Shown: in pieces, positions 46,713 to 59,728 of the stretch | Layout of the letters: each line of letters begins with the position of its first letter | How positions within the stretch are numbered: the stretch's first letter is position 1 | Source: Stomorhina lunata | Lineage: Eukaryota > Arthropoda > Insecta > Diptera > Rhiniidae | Reading direction: 5' to 3' | NCBI GenBank assembly: GCA_933228675.1 | Contig: OW121743.1 | Coordinates: 18,373,151 to 18,437,150 of the forward strand | DNA: 64,000 nucleotides | Made by a program: the position numbers and the translations under genes | The notes under the pieces: model-generated | Database searches by the model: none | What the model saw: only the letters and a program-made list of their open reading frames with translations | What the model was told of the DNA's origin: nothing

Positions 46713-48075
46713 TGGCATGTCTCCAAGCTCTTACTGCGTCAAGAGTATATATACAATTTAGCATATGAAAAAGGGAATCTCTTCAAGGATGTATTTATTT
46801 CTGATAGATGGGACCCTTTTAGAAAGGAAATACTCTGTTATTATCAACATCTCATAAATCCATACTTTGGGCTAGGCTAAAGCTTTCCATAAGTGACTTT
46901 TACTGAAGATGTGTTGACGACAAGTAATAGGAGTTTATAAGAAATCTTGTCTTCTTTGGAGACCTAGGCGATATGGCTAAGGTAAAGACAAGCTGACTTA
47001 AGTGAGTCTGATTATAAGGACTGAGCTAGATATTAGACCGCTTAAGAGCTTCTTTAGGCTACCAAAACGCCTGGTAACAACTGCATCCCATTACATCCCA
47101 ATGTAATTGAACTTAATATGTTTTAAATATAGGCCATTTAAGTAAAAGTAAGATATCGGCGCGGAACATATAAGTGAACTGTAAAATAGATGAACTAGAA
47201 GTAGTTGGCATGTCTCCAAGCTCTTACTGCGTCAAGAGTATATATACAATTTAGCATATGAAAAGGGGGAATCTTTTCAAGGATGTATTTATTTCTGATA
47301 GATGGGACCCTTTTAGAAAGGAAATGCTCTGTTATTATCAACATCTCATGAATCCATACTTTGGGCTAGGCTAAAGCTTCCCATAAGTGACTTTTACTGA
47401 AGATGTGTTGACGACAAGTAAAAGGAGTTTATAAGAAATCTTGTCTTCTTTGGAGACCTAGGCGATATGGCTAAGGTAAACACAAGCTGACTTAAGTGAG
47501 TCTGATTATAAGGACTGAGCTAGATATTAGACCGCTTAAGAGCTTCTTTAGGCGACCAAAACGCCTGGTAACAACTGCATCCCATTACATCCCAATGTAA
47601 TTGAACTTAATATGTTGTAAATATAGGCCACTTAAGTAAAAGTAAGATGTCGGCGCGGAACATATACGAGTAAGTGAACTGTAAAACAGATGAACTAGAA
47701 GTAGTTGGCATGTCTCCAAGCTCTAACTCTTACTGCGTCAAGAGTATATATACAATTTAGCATATGAAAAAAGGGAATCTCTTCAAGGATGTATTTATTT
47801 CTGATAGATGGGACCCTTTTAGAAAGGAAATGCTCTGTTATTATCAACATCTCATGAATCCATACTTTGGGCTAGGCTAAAGCTTTCGATAAGTGACTTT
47901 TACTGAAGCTGTATTGACGACAAGTAAAAGGAGCTTATAAGAAATCTTGTCTTCTTTGGAGACCTGGGCGATATGGCTAAGGTAAACACAAGCTGACTTA
48001 ATTGAGTCTGATTACATGGACTGGGGTAGATATTAGACCACTTAAGAGCTTTTTTAAGCGACCAACGGCGGAGCC
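46628..48075 (+). repeat. ~497-bp unit repeated three times (SINE head + LINE A tail + unique DNA)
   Basis: GGCATGTCTCCAAGCTCT occurs at 46712, 47208 and 47707 (offsets 496 and 499). AACGCCTGGTAACAACTGCA occurs at 46625, 47068 and 47568. Units are about 97% alike by eye. The first lacks a ~50-bp piece beginning CGGCGCGGAACATATA that the other two carry, and the third decays after 48050. Because each unit contains the SINE/LINE A junction, the amplification is younger than both insertions. Confidence 0.92.
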
Positions 48076-49980
48076 AGTGATATGCTGACAATGAACTTCA
48101 CAGTCTAAGTGAGTCTTATTAGAAGACTGCCAAATTTAAACCACTATAAATCTTAATTTTATATCCACAATAATTTGATATAAAATTTCAAATCAAATCC
48201 CAAAGGATTTGTCTAACTCTTAATTAAATTCAGATGCATTTTAAATATTTTTCAAATCAATTTCAATAAAAATTTTAATTTTTCAAAACTTCTCCTTTAA
48301 CTCGTGGCTTAAGCAAATTGCAGAAATAAATTACGAGGGTGTGTTTGTTAAAATATTTTCAATACGAAAATGTCTAAATAGTTAAAATGACTGCACAAAT
48401 TTTACGAGATTTCAAACGTTACGCCCTGTCAATTTGAATTTGAAGGGTGAACAAGACTAGATGACCAGAAACTGCAGCAACACTGATTTGTACCGGTTGG
48501 TTGTTTGAGTTAGTTCCGGTCAAGCACAAGAAAACTAAGGCAAGAGGAAAATGATTTCAAATCAAAATAAATTTGATACAAAAATAGGGGAATGAAGGGT
48601 AAATGATATGATTAATAAAGAAACTAAATTGGGAATATTTTTGGTTTTCTAAATCATGAAAATTCTTTTATTTACAAAAATTTGAAATGACCATTAATTT
48701 AGGGTTTATTTGAAATTGGAATTGATTTTAAATTTTAAATGATTCCCAACACCCACCAAAATAAAATGTTTCATTTAGAATCTAAATTTTAGATTGACTT
48801 ACAATATATTTGGACAATAAATTTAAAATAGCCTGGCTTTAATTTTTATTCTCCCTGTGTGTGGTATTCATTTTCAAATAACTTTTCGATTTATTTTTGT
48901 ATTTTGGCATTTCAAATTTTCTCCTGTCACATGTTTGAAATTAGTCTTTGTTTTGGAAAAATGTATCATTTTCACTTTCTGTTTTAATACTTTTTTTTAG
49001 AGCTCTCTTTACTTGAGTTGATTATTTTGTTTCATTTTAAGGCGAAACGCAATTTTTTGCCGCCAACAAACTTTGACAGTTTGACAGTTGAATGATGTAG
49101 ATGCAACAATGTATCAAAACAAACAAAAAAATTACCTAAAAATTAAAAAACCATGAAAAAGTACCCACAAGTACTTATTCCAGACACCTGTTGGTGTAAA
49201 AATGAACAAAGAATTATAAATAAAATTCGGCAGACGAAGTAACAGACGGAGGAATAGAAGGACTGAAAGACAGGCGAATAAATGGATGAATAGAAAAGCA
49301 GACAGACAGTTGGGAAATCATATGAAAAAGGTTTGATTTCAGTATTTTTAATAGGAAAACTAAGAATAATAAATCATGTTTTTTTAATGTCAAGATTAAA
49401 GTTCAACTTAAGCTAACGAAACATCCAAGATTAAAGCTAATCTTGAATTTAAGCAAAAGTTTGTTAAAAGATGGATCTGAGATTACCTAAGTAATTCTTA
49501 ATTTTGCTAAGAAAAAGATCTTGGATTAAAACTGTACTTTATCTAAAGAATGGTCTCAGAGCTATTCCCACATACCCAACTCCCATTAAACAGATCCAGA
49601 CCCTTCAGGCTCGAGATGCTCTTCCTCGCAAAGTGCATCAGAATATATTTAGTATAGTATCCTTAAAAGGATGAGTTATGTGACCTAGCCTAAAAAATCC
49701 ATAAGAATATTTTTCCCTGGACCTGTATTTTATATTTCAGAAGTGAGCGAATAAGCTTATCGGTAACAGTTCTACTCTATTAATCCAATGCGTCACACTC
49801 GTTCCCGAAACGCGAACTTTCTTACGCAATATACCTCTATCTGTTAAAGCTCTTTAGTTAAAGCTCTTTAGTAGTCGATTGGCCAATAGACAGAAAAACA
49901 CATTTCAGAGATAAATCGTATCACAGCCGTAAGGTTAGTATGTGGAATTCACTTTCCGCAGAATTTTTTCCCAAAAGTTA
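48076..49980. other. Unassigned region
   Basis: AT-rich sequence with no recognisable gene. TTTGACAGTTTGACAGTTG lies near 49072. CTCTTTAGTTAAAG at 49850-49870 is a small direct repeat. GATGCTCTTCCTCGCAAAG near 49617 vaguely resembles the 96-bp repeat unit. Confidence 0.4.
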
Positions 49981-49984
49981 CAGT

Positions 49985-50600
49985 ATAGGTTAGGTTAGAC
50001 ATACAGCCGATGATAGGTCAGCGTCACTTGGGTTCTAAAAACGGTCCCTTTATTTTACAAAAAATGAGTAGCTGTCTTCTCCTCATAATGTTGAAGGTTA
50101 AGTCTTCTAGCATGCAACCCAAAAACGCTATGCCCTGTTAAGGTTGAGTCAAGTTGCACCATTGCGATGGCGATGTAGAGAAACCAAGCATTTTGAGCTT
50201 TTGGCGTTATAAGTGGGCCATATTTTCCTGTAGATTGAACAAATGGTTATTCCAACTTGTGCCAGTGCCAAATAACTGATTTACAGGCGGATAGAGGTAA
50301 GCCCGTAAACGGGCTTGTTTTCCTCAGCATCGGATTTAATGAGTTTGTCCGCAGTAGAGTTAACAGGTTTGTTGTTATACCCGGGTACCCGTATAAGTTC
50401 AATGTTACAATATCTCGCCATTTCGCTAAGAGATGCCCAGCATTTGCGAGTAAGAACAGATGTTGTATAGATATTTTATTTCAGCCTGACTGTCGATACA
50501 GGAATGAATATCCCTGTCAATATCTCGGCTTGAAAAATACTACATATATCGGGAAGCCTAAAACAAATTACCTTCCCTAATAGCGGGATGAAGAATCCCG
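49985..50600 (-). pseudogene. RNase H and C-terminus of an I/R1/LOA-like LINE
   Basis: On the minus strand (with frameshifts): IFQAEIL, then IDSQAEIKYLYN (the SDSQAAI motif of RNase H), then ELIRVPGYNNKPVNSTADKL (the WVPGHxxIxGNxxADxLA motif, carrying the last acidic residue). Then NKPVYGLTSIRL and KIWPTYNAKSSKCLVSLHRH (the WPxxNxKRSxxLLxLxR block). It closes with the same tail as the 33.57-kb fragment. RNase H would remove template RNA during target-primed reverse transcription. Heavily degraded. Confidence 0.7.
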
Positions 50601-50604
50601 CCAA

Positions 50605-52560
50605 AAGGAATTTTGCGGATATGTTTTTAGGAGTTACCTCTTCAGATTTTAGCTAGACGAAAGTCAAATAAGCCCAAACTCTCAAAATAAGCTAGAAGAC
50701 TCAGAGCATGTAAAGCTCTATTGTCTTTTATACAATTAGGAATGGATTCTCTTCTGCCTCCAGAAACTCTTCCTCCCAAAGCCCTTTTGCATGTTTTTGA
50801 GAACAAAAGAACGACGTGAAGCTAATCTGTTCCGGATTTGCTTCAGTTACTAAGGGTAAGATATTGTCAGGCTGTTTTTATTAGTAACCTCTTCAGAAGT
50901 CCAAGAAGCCCAAACTCCCCAAATGTGGCAAAAGACTCACAACATGTTTTGTTTTTCTATCCTCTATTCATTTAAGAAAGGAGTCTTCTAGCTTCAGAAC
51001 CTCCTCCATACGAACCCCTCTGCTAGTTTAACAAAAGAAGGGCGAGACACTAATATCTTCCATTCTCACTACTTATAGCAAGTTTTTCTTGTCTACAGAT
51101 AAAACATTAGTGTTACCTAGGACGGTATCTGTTGATTTTCATACCTTGTCTTTCTTACATAACTTAATTTGGATGTCTTTAAATTCGTACATTAGCATGT
51201 CCTTGGTTTTTACGCAACCCCTTTCGTACTTGGCATCCAGTATAAAAAATATATGCCTACTATCTCCATCTGCCATATCCAATTGAGCAACTTTCATATT
51301 GTGAGCTGGAAAGTTAGAATTACAATCCTAGCATCGGTAGATTATGGACTCCTCTACCTCTGGAACTGACAGTAGCTACGCTTTTGCCATAGCTCACCCT
51401 TCACTTCACTTCACAGAACTGATCGATAGCATTCAACAGAACGTTTGATTCCGAAGGGAAAGAGTTTGATTAGGAACTGAAACCAGCCAGCATTACGGCA
51501 AATGGGATGTGTTTCCGGCAACTCCTCAAGGACTTCGAAATATATACAGAACTCATTGCTTTATAGATGATATTCCACCTGTTCCGTCTTAAAAGTTCCA
51601 TCTGCCTCTTCTATTTTGATGTTCAGCGTTACAAGGTTATCATTGCCCCATTTATTTCATTAACTTTCCTAATATAGTTTTGGAGTTTGTATTACACACA
51701 TTGGAACTGCAGATTACGGAGTTGTCAGAAGTCACGAATTTGAACTGGGTCAAGTCGGGATATTATGTTAAATAACAGCAACCATAACCGTTCCTTGTTA
51801 TAGCTTTTCTCAGAGCTGCTCTAATACATTATACAGAACACTTATCTTTAAAGGCAATGAGTTGGATTCGGCCCCGGAACCAGTCTGTATTGCTATATGT
51901 ACATGAGATTTCTACTACTAACGTGCATTACCAGATTAGAAAGAGATTTGGCTATGAAAAATTGATTATTCTTTATTAGTAAAGCTATGGCGGTACACTC
52001 TTATTTAATGAATCCCTACAAGTCATGCTGGGATGTCTCTATGGATTTTTCCTGGATTGAAGCGTATTTGATAGCAGTTTCTGGTCAATATTCTCCCTAA
52101 GTCTTACGGAGAAACAAAGAAAGGCCGATAGATCGACAATATTTAGATCCTGTATTAATAATAACTACTTGGTCTCCCTTTACATAGTTTAAATATATAT
52201 TAGGACGGGGTATTGTTGTAACTTCGATATTTTTAGTAATATCGCAGAAGTGACAGTCCTTGGTCGGCATCTTAAGATTCTCGAGTCGTTCAGGTACGAA
52301 GAACCAACTGTCGTAGGAAAGTGGTTAGGTGCAGGGTATTGGAGTTTCCGCTGCAATTTGTGGTTCAACTTCTGAAACCATGTCTGGTTGACTTGGTAAA
52401 GTACTTTTTGCAAAGGTCTTATTACAGAACTTTGCAGTAAGTATCCAGAACCATAACTTTATCGTATATTTTCCAATTCCCATGGGATTTCTTAAGATAA
52501 CCTACTGTACATTCTGTTGCGGCCAGAATTTTCCCTATCCATGCGACTTTGAAGGTGTTT
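50605..52560. other. Region with low-copy diverged duplications, otherwise unassigned
   Basis: AGCCCAAACTC...AAGACTCA segments at about 50668 and 50905 mark a ~237-bp diverged duplication. The segments around 51400-51500 and 51830-51900 (ACAGAAC..., GAACCAGTC/GAAACCAGCC) mark a second diverged pair about 400 bp apart. No protein similarity I can support; the minus frame 52413-52189 is unrecognised. Confidence 0.4.
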
Positions 52561-52564
52561 TCAA

Positions 52565-53450
52565 CATTTCTCAAGGACCTGAGAACTTGTACGATCTGGA
52601 TAACAGTAACGTCCGACTACTTTAATGGCTTTGGAGTTGGAGAAAGATAAAAATTCATAACGCAATTTACAAAGAGAACGAAAGTCTACCTTGAGGACTT
52701 GTAAGACTGGCAGGGCACAAAAATATTCTACAAATAGAAGAACAGTAACGCCAATTTCCATCAATAGCTACGGAAACGGAGAAAGAATTAAATTCACGAC
52801 ATACTGTACAATGAGAAGGGGCTCATAAGACAGAAGAACTATTCGATCAGGAAAAAGGCAACACTAGGCTGCTTCAAGAGCTGAGGAGATGAAGGTTGAG
52901 TCCAACTTGAAACGCATCCTATAAAGAAAACGTCAGTATACTTTAAGCGTTCATAGGACAAAATGCACAGAAATATTCGACGATCAGGAGAACTACAATG
53001 CCAGAATGCTTCAATGGCTGAGGAGATGGATGATGAAATCATTTAGCGTCGTAAATGTCCTATATTTACAACCTGTTAGGGTCAAAGGTCGAGCCTATTT
53101 AGAATTCCATGAGCTTTCATCTTGTGTCTTTCCTAATTGGCCTTTCTATCAAAGTTTCAGACGTCCTCTCCTACGAGTTTCCTCGGGATCGTTTTTGAAT
53201 ACTTGTCGTGCTGAAGTATTTCCATCAATTCACACAACATATCCCGGACAACGCAGCCGCTGCTGTTTGATGCGTTTTGCTATGTCAATGTCAGTGTATT
53301 AACTTTTTAGCGAAGAGAACGTAAGTCTAAAGAGACCGAAGAACATTGACATATTTGACGATTAGGAGAACAGCCACGATAAGCTGCTTCAATAGCTGGG
53401 GAGACGAAGGACGAAATATACCATGACGCATTGCACAAAGAGAACTCCTA
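52565..53450. repeat. ~130-bp minisatellite (GAACAGTAACGCCA...GCTTCAATAGCTGAGGAGA)
   Basis: Diverged units begin at about 52599, 52739, 52855, 52988 and, after an inserted LINE, 53371 (spacings 140, 116, 133). Shared words are TCAATAGCTGAGGAGA and AAAGAGAACGTAAGTCT. No coding signal. Confidence 0.7.
53049..53305 (-). mobile_element. LINE family A, 5'-truncated 257-bp copy
   Basis: The minus strand encodes YTDIDIAKRIKQQRLR, then NTSARQVFKNDPEETRRRG, with the typical 3' UTR (CCTTTGACCCTAACAGGTTG, ATATAGGACATTTA). Flanked by perfect 7-bp duplications TTTAGCG (53042-53048 and 53306-53312). It is inserted in the ~130-bp minisatellite. The 98-codon plus-strand frame here is an antisense shadow. 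Confidence 0.82.
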
Positions 53451-53459
53451 CTTCTGACC

Positions 53460-55655
53460 GAAGATGTAGCAGATTTTGTATTTTATACAGAATATAATAA
53501 AATTTCTCTTTTAAAAGAGAATATTTTCTTTTCAATTTTGCCTTACTTCAGATAATAAAACTAAAATCTTTTCTCTTTTTATTCTTGTTAAGTTAATTTA
53601 CACTCTATCTTAAATACTTAATATCAAAAACCATTACATCAATGAGATAAATGAACTCATTGTAATTGCACTCAATGTAAGGCAAGATTGTTTAATGCAA
53701 TTTTGATAGTGTAACGATCAGGTTACATGTTAGATACGATAAATCTTGGTATCGAAATTAATAGCGATTTTATGATACCTAAGTTACAAGATCTTATAAG
53801 AGAGGTATATCATCTTCGGGTCCTTCTTTTCCGTTTAATTAGCAAGCTGTAGCACACGTTTTAAATTCAGTTGTGCAAAACTAAGTAAAGTTAATTATAA
53901 TCCCCAAAAATCTTGTTAAATAAGATTTATATATAGTTTATTCAAATTGGTCGGTGCACATTGTTCAACAATTTTTAATTTTTTTTATAATTAAAACAAA
54001 TTCTTTAAAAAGACGGCATGAATGTGGCTTAAGAGCACATTTCTCAAAAATTTAGTTTCTTTAAATCTAAAAACCCAAACTATTTGGTAAGATCAAATAA
54101 AAAAATATATCCTTAAAATATAGCAATTTTACATAAATGAAAAATTTTATAGGGTTTTAATTCGGGATCAGTTTAAGCATCGGAGCAATTTTAATATGAG
54201 AGATCAATTGTAAAATGTACTTGTTTGAATGTCGCATCAGATTTAATGTGGAAGAAAGAAGTTTTAATGTGATGTCAGCCCTATTCAAGTCTCAAAAGTG
54301 GTCCTATTTAAAGAGCTCATCCCTAAGCTATCTACAATTTTTTTAAATTTTCAACAATAAAAATTTCAACATAATTTCTAATAAATACATCTCTAAAAGT
54401 GGAGTTAATTTTGGCCCCCGTAAGAAATTGGTTTCCAGCCTCAGTTAATATTATCACAATTGCATTCTGGTCGAGTCAAAAACACGTTTTGAGTGATGTC
54501 GATGACGTCACAATATATCAGAAGAGAATTGAAATAATAAGTAACATAGTTACATACATAAGTAGAAAAATTACAGTTTAATATTAACATGTTAAAAATT
54601 TCTTTAACAGTATACAAATATGTTACTAACATATTTCTTTAAATTTATATATTAATATAATAACTTGATTATTATTACATATTTTTTTTTATCATGCACT
54701 CTACAGTCAGCTAACTTGTTAATGAATTGTTAATTATAGAGCATGATAAATGGAATTTATAAAATTTTATATCTTAATCTATTTTTATTAAATATATTTT
54801 GCATATTAAAATTTTTGTGTATTAAATAGAGTCTGAATTTCGTAGAATATTTATACTTTTGTCACTTTATTAATAATTTTGAATATTTTCCTAACAGCAT
54901 GGATGATTGAGCTCAAACATCAGCAGTGGAATAAAAAGCGTAACACATACTTGTAATGATTTATACAAAAACCTCATTTAAAACCGTAAGTTTGATACAC
55001 AAAAAAATATTTTAATATGCTATCGTTTAACTCTTAAAAAATTTTAATAAGAAATAATATCTGAACAAGAATTAAATTAATTTAAAGATATAATTATTTG
55101 CTTTTGTAGTAATGTTTACTATCGACATGATATTATTTAGATTTAATAAAATGATTCTGAAATGTTAAATTTTGAGTAAAATAATTTAAGGGGAATGTTA
55201 GCAAATATATGTAGGAACACATAGTCATGAAACTTATCGGGGAGATATACGATACATAAAATAATATGTAGAACACTGGTGTATCTCAAGATGTTTTACA
55301 GAAGGGTGGGAAATTATATGGTGTTCAAAGTAAGCAACATCCTTTACTTTACCTTAAGTCAATATTAACATAGTTTGGTATTTACATTGTAGGATTCTCT
55401 TAAGTCTTGGAATTTAGTATTTTTGTCTGTTTTGTTGCCTATAGTCTTTAATATAGCAAGAACCCTCCCATCCGGCGAGCTTAGCCCATTTCAAGAATTC
55501 CGAGCAAAGCTATATTGAAGCTATGATAGACCAAGAGTGTGATTGGACATTCTGTAGTATTTTAGTTTTTCAAAAATCGCAACAAAGAACATAGAAATAT
55601 CAGTAGAGAAACGTTTCCATAGGTTTTAAGATTTCATGTTTTCTAAGCTCAGCAA
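53460..55655. other. AT-rich unassigned region
   Basis: No gene or transposon recognised. It has a perfect 18-bp palindrome TTCTCTTTTAAAAGAGAA near 53503. Short open frames at 54399-54632 lack coding character. Confidence 0.5.
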
Positions 55656-55662
55656 CATTCCG

Positions 55663-57098
55663 TCTTATATCTTATATTCTTAAACGAGCAATAATTGTAT
55701 GTATAGAATGACTATCTCGAAAACGGCTCTAACGACTTTGATAAAATTTGGACAGTGTGTATCTTTTTTGATGTACAGGTCGAAGAAGAAGGGACTTTTG
55801 GAACCTTTGCCTCTTAGAGGGTAAAAACGGGTAAAAAGGGGAAAAAATCGAAAACGCTATATCTCTTAAAGTAATAGGTATAGAAACAAAATTTAAATTA
55901 CGTTTTAAACAGCTATGAAAATAAACGGACAGGTGTTTGGTACTTTTTTTAAACTATGTCCGATAAGAGGTAAAAAAGGGTGAAAATAGTTTTTTTGGTA
56001 CCTTTTTAACCCACTCTTATATTTTAAACTAAGGAATATAGAAAGAAACTTTGTACTGCAATCAATAGATGTGAAAGAAACTTTAAACGCGTATTTGGTG
56101 CTTTTTTGATTTTGGGGCCAAAATGGGTAAAAAAGGGATAAAATGATAACTTAACATCTCAAAAAGTAATATGAATAGAAACATTATGTTAACTGCGTTT
56201 TAATAAAATGTACAGAATTCAATTGGTACCAAAGAAGTACCAAATATCCATATGGAACTTTTTTGAAATTAGGGGATAAAAAGGGGAAACAATTAGTCAT
56301 GTTATACCTTTTAAACAAATGAATGTTTGTCTGTTTGTATGTTCTTTATAGAATAGTAAACTGTGCATTTGATCATGTTATGCTCTTTAGCAAAGATGTT
56401 GCGCATAAGCCGGCGAAGGCTTTAAAGTTGATAAGACTAATTTCCGATAGATGACGTCACTGAAAATTACTAAAAATTAATTAAAACGTAAACTGTACAT
56501 TTGATCATGCTACAATCTTTAGCAAAGTTGTTGCACATGAGCCGACGAAGGTTTCTTAGTTGGTATGAAGAAATTTCGACAGGTGGCGCTACTGAAAATT
56601 ACTCAAAGTCAATTTAATCGTAAGCTGTACATTTAATCGTGCTATAATCTTTAGCAAAGTTGTTGCGGATATGCCGACGAAGGTTTATTAATGGGAATGA
56701 CCAAAGTCCAACAGGTGGCGCCACTGAAAATTACTCAAAATGAATTAAATCGCAAACTGTGCGATGTTATAATCATTAGAAAAGTTGTTACGCATAAGCA
56801 GACGAAGGTTTCTTAGTTGGCATGAACAACTTCAGGTGGCGCCACTGAAAACTACTCAAAATGAAATAAATCGTAAACTGTGCATTGGATCAGGCTATAA
56901 TATTTAGCAAAGTTGTTGAGTCGACGGAGGTTTCTGTTGGTATGACCAATTTCCAAAATTTTTCAAAATGAGTTAATCTGTAAACTATGCAAACTATGTG
57001 TTGATCGGAAAAAATAAATAAAATAATTCGAAATTAACTGAATATATGCACAAAATGCTTATCATAAAGTTCCGAGCAAGGCTCGGTCAACCAGGTAC
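55663..57098 (+). mobile_element. Helitron-like nonautonomous element
   Basis: The left part reads TCTTATATCTTATATTCTTA, then GTATGTATAGAATGACTATC and AACGGCTCTAACGACTTTGA, the style of insect Helitron 5' regions. The right end has a 6-bp-stem hairpin (CCGAGC-AAG-GCTCGG, 57072-57086), eight bases (TCAACCAG) and GTAC-T, parallel to the hairpin/TCAAGTAG/CTAG-T end at 23.2 kb. The final CTRR is mutated (GTAC). It encloses ~130-bp tandem repeats at 56345-57010. The left boundary is approximate. Confidence 0.5.
56345..57010 (+). repeat. ~130-bp tandem repeat, five units
   Basis: Units contain GTAAACTGTGCATTTGATCA, CTTTAGCAAAGTTGTTGC, GCCGACGAAGGTTTCTTAGT and AGGTGGCGCCACTGAAAA, at about 56346, 56486, 56620, 56745 and 56873. 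Identity is roughly 80% and the last unit is truncated. Confidence 0.85.
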
Positions 57099-57104
57099 TC
57101 ATGT

Positions 57105-58365
57105 AATAAATTACATCATCTCTCTTTCGGTAGAATTTCGCAAGATTTTATAGATCATTTGGAATGTGTAAACCAGTCTCGTGTCACTATAACTTGTTTG
57201 CTCTATAGTTATGTAGCCTCATATCAGATGAATATGTCAGGAATTCAATCATAAATTTGGTATTGCCCTAATGGTAGTCTCAGGGACATCCTGATTACTA
57301 AGTCCAGAGATCTCAGAATAGACGCCAACATACAGTTTATCAGGGGTTTCGTCTAGCCAAGGATTTTATCTCGCATAAAAGATTCTTCTAGTCTAGCCTA
57401 AATAACGATATTAAAAAATGTTTCGAATAATATTGGAAATGAAAGAAAGAGATTTGTTTCAATTTCATCTGCAACATTTACTTAAATTTACGCAACATTA
57501 CTTCCATACGACTAAAAACATTATTTAATATCATTATTACTATTGCAACATGTTGCTTATCACATCAACAAAGTTTACCAACATTATTAATACTCATTTT
57601 CATTTATGTTCTCCACTCTCTTCCAATTGGAATTTCGAAATTTCTCAAATGTTGCCTTAAAAAAATCTCTTTTACAAAAAACTTGTTTCCTCTCTCTTGT
57701 TGCAAGTAGCATTAAAATAAATGAAACTCGCCGGAAATATTAAAACATTATTTCAAGAGAACTGATGCAACTTCCAACAATTTTTTTTTTTTCAGTTTTT
57801 ATTTGAAATGCCACAAAGAAAAAAATGTTTAATTGTGACAATCATTATGTTGTAGCCGGTTTGTAGTTGTTGTTTGTGGAATATCTAAGCAGACACCTGT
57901 TGCGTTGTGTGGACACCAAGAAAATGGAAAATTAAAGGAAAAATTATTAAAAATAGAAATAAGAAAAACCACTAAAATTGTGTTTAGGAAAAAAAAATAA
58001 AAAATAAATCAAATGATGTATTAAAGAAGTTATTCTAAGAATAAATTAGACAGATTTTGGGTAAAGGAAATAAGTCATAAAAATTTTTGGTTTATAAAAA
58101 CAAAAAATATGTTTTATGACAAGTTTTTTTTTATGAAACAAGTAATAAAAACCTCAGATTAAAAAAAATATTAAAATATAAAAATAAACAACTTAATAAA
58201 GGTTATAAGAAGAAAAATTTCGAAAGAATGTTTAAATGATGCACTGAGAAACGATTGTTAAGAAACTTACAAAAATCTTACAAGAAATCAGTTCTTAACT
58301 ATGTAGGAGAAGTTTTACTTCAACTTTTAAATACAAACTTTATTCGTTGTTAAATTCTATATTTA
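57105..58365. other. AT-rich unassigned region
   Basis: No recognisable gene or repeat. T-run at 57780-57792 and A-rich tracts near 57990-58140. Confidence 0.5.
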
Positions 58366-58367
58366 TT

Positions 58368-59110
58368 TTCAGGTTCAGTTGCAAATCAGCTCAGGGAAAA
58401 GTTTTCCAAAGTTTTCTTCCAGAGTGCCCTTCTCACTATGAAGAAATTAACGAACGTCAACGGTCCTGTAGTAAGGGGAGTTTTCGATGACCCTCGAAGA
58501 TATCCTTCATAGTCCCTCCCAGGTTCAGATACATATCAGTTAGGATAAAGTTTCCGAAAACACTCAGAATAAAGACCCTTTAATATAAAGATATTGCACT
58601 CCATACATTTTGAAGAAGACATAAAAGCACAAACAAACATACATTTCATGTGTGTGCGCCTTAGCTTTCTCTCATTGAATAATCGTCTCCATTAGTTGTT
58701 TCTGAATTAGAGTAAAATTGGTATATTCTCTTTTGATGGGACTTTTTAAATGGACCATACGGCAAATCAATGTATGGAAGTGCAACAACTTTAGATTATA
58801 GGGACTTTGCTCAGAGACATCTTTCAGAGGTCCCTTCTGACTATCTCGAAATGAGTTTGATTTCGAGGTTCAGCCACAAATCAGTTAGGGGAATTTTTCT
58901 GAAACATCTTCCTGAGGGCTCATCTCACTATGGAGAAATAAACAAACGATAACGGTCCTATACTAAGGCAGAGTTTTCCAAGACCCTTAGAGAATCCATT
59001 ATAGTGACACTCCAGGTTCAGATACAAATCAGCTAGGAGAAAATTTATGAGCATACTCATATATATGTTTCAAATGTTGGTCTTGCAGTAACAGAGAGTT
59101 TCCCAAAACA
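58368..59110. repeat. ~145-bp degenerate tandem repeat
   Basis: AGGTTCAGxTxCAAATCAGxTAGG anchors at about 58370, 58521, 58866 and 59010, with GTCAACGGTCCTGTAGTAAG / ATAACGGTCCTATACTAAGG between. About 4-5 units, strongly diverged. The 60-codon frame at 58770 is repeat-derived. Confidence 0.65.
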
Positions 59111-59260
59111 CTTAGAAACACTCTCTACTATTGCGTACAGGTGGACTATACCGTACCAATCTGCCTTGAAAACTCTGGAATCAGTCTTTCTGAATTCAAC
59201 GTCAGCCCTGGATTAGCTCAGATTTCCCAAAAAAACTTAATGGTTTAGCATTAATCTTGT

Positions 59261-59728
59261 TGTCGGTTGCCTGGTATCATCCATGTGACATCCTGGTAAC
59301 CTAAACAAACTAGTTGAAGATGCGGTAAGCTAGTCGTCTGGGATTCTAGATCGGGTCTAATATGAGAGGAAGCTATCTAAAAGCCATTTCAATGTATTTG
59401 GTCTAAGGGTCTAAGATAATTGTACTTGGTAAAGTAAGAAACTGCAGCGTTTGTTCAAAATGTTAGTTGCGGATGCAAACGGGCTTCTGTTTCGTATCGA
59501 GCGGCTCGCTATAGAAATGTGCCTTGTGTCTTTGGACTCATTACCCTTCGACTTAGGACTTACGATGTTTTAACCATGGAAAGAAACAACATTACAGAAT
59601 AAACTAGTCCAAGGTGTAATTCGAGAAATCACCCTGCACCCAGCAGGCATAAGGATTTTTGAGATGCCAATTCTATGCAAGAACATTCTGATGAATGAAA
59701 CCAATGAGGATAACAGAAGAAGAAAAAG
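59261..59728 (+). mobile_element. SINE-like retroposon S, copy 3 (468 bp)
   Basis: The body matches copy 1: GGTAACCTAAACAAACTAGT, GAAGATGCGGTAAGC, GGGTCTAAGATAATTGTACT, TTTGGACTCATTACCC. The tail is GAGGATAACAGAAGAAGAAA. Flanks AATCTTGT (59253-59260) and AATCTTAT (59729-59736) form an 8-bp duplication with one mismatch. Single version of the 85-bp segment, so the duplication in copy 1 is secondary. Confidence 0.72.

Noticed and set aside
51089..53042. Several 60-75-codon ORFs on both strands
   Set aside because: No recognisable domain; those after 52.56 kb fall in the ~130-bp minisatellite.
53006..53302. 98-codon plus-strand ORF
   Set aside because: It is antisense to a LINE A copy with a proven target duplication.
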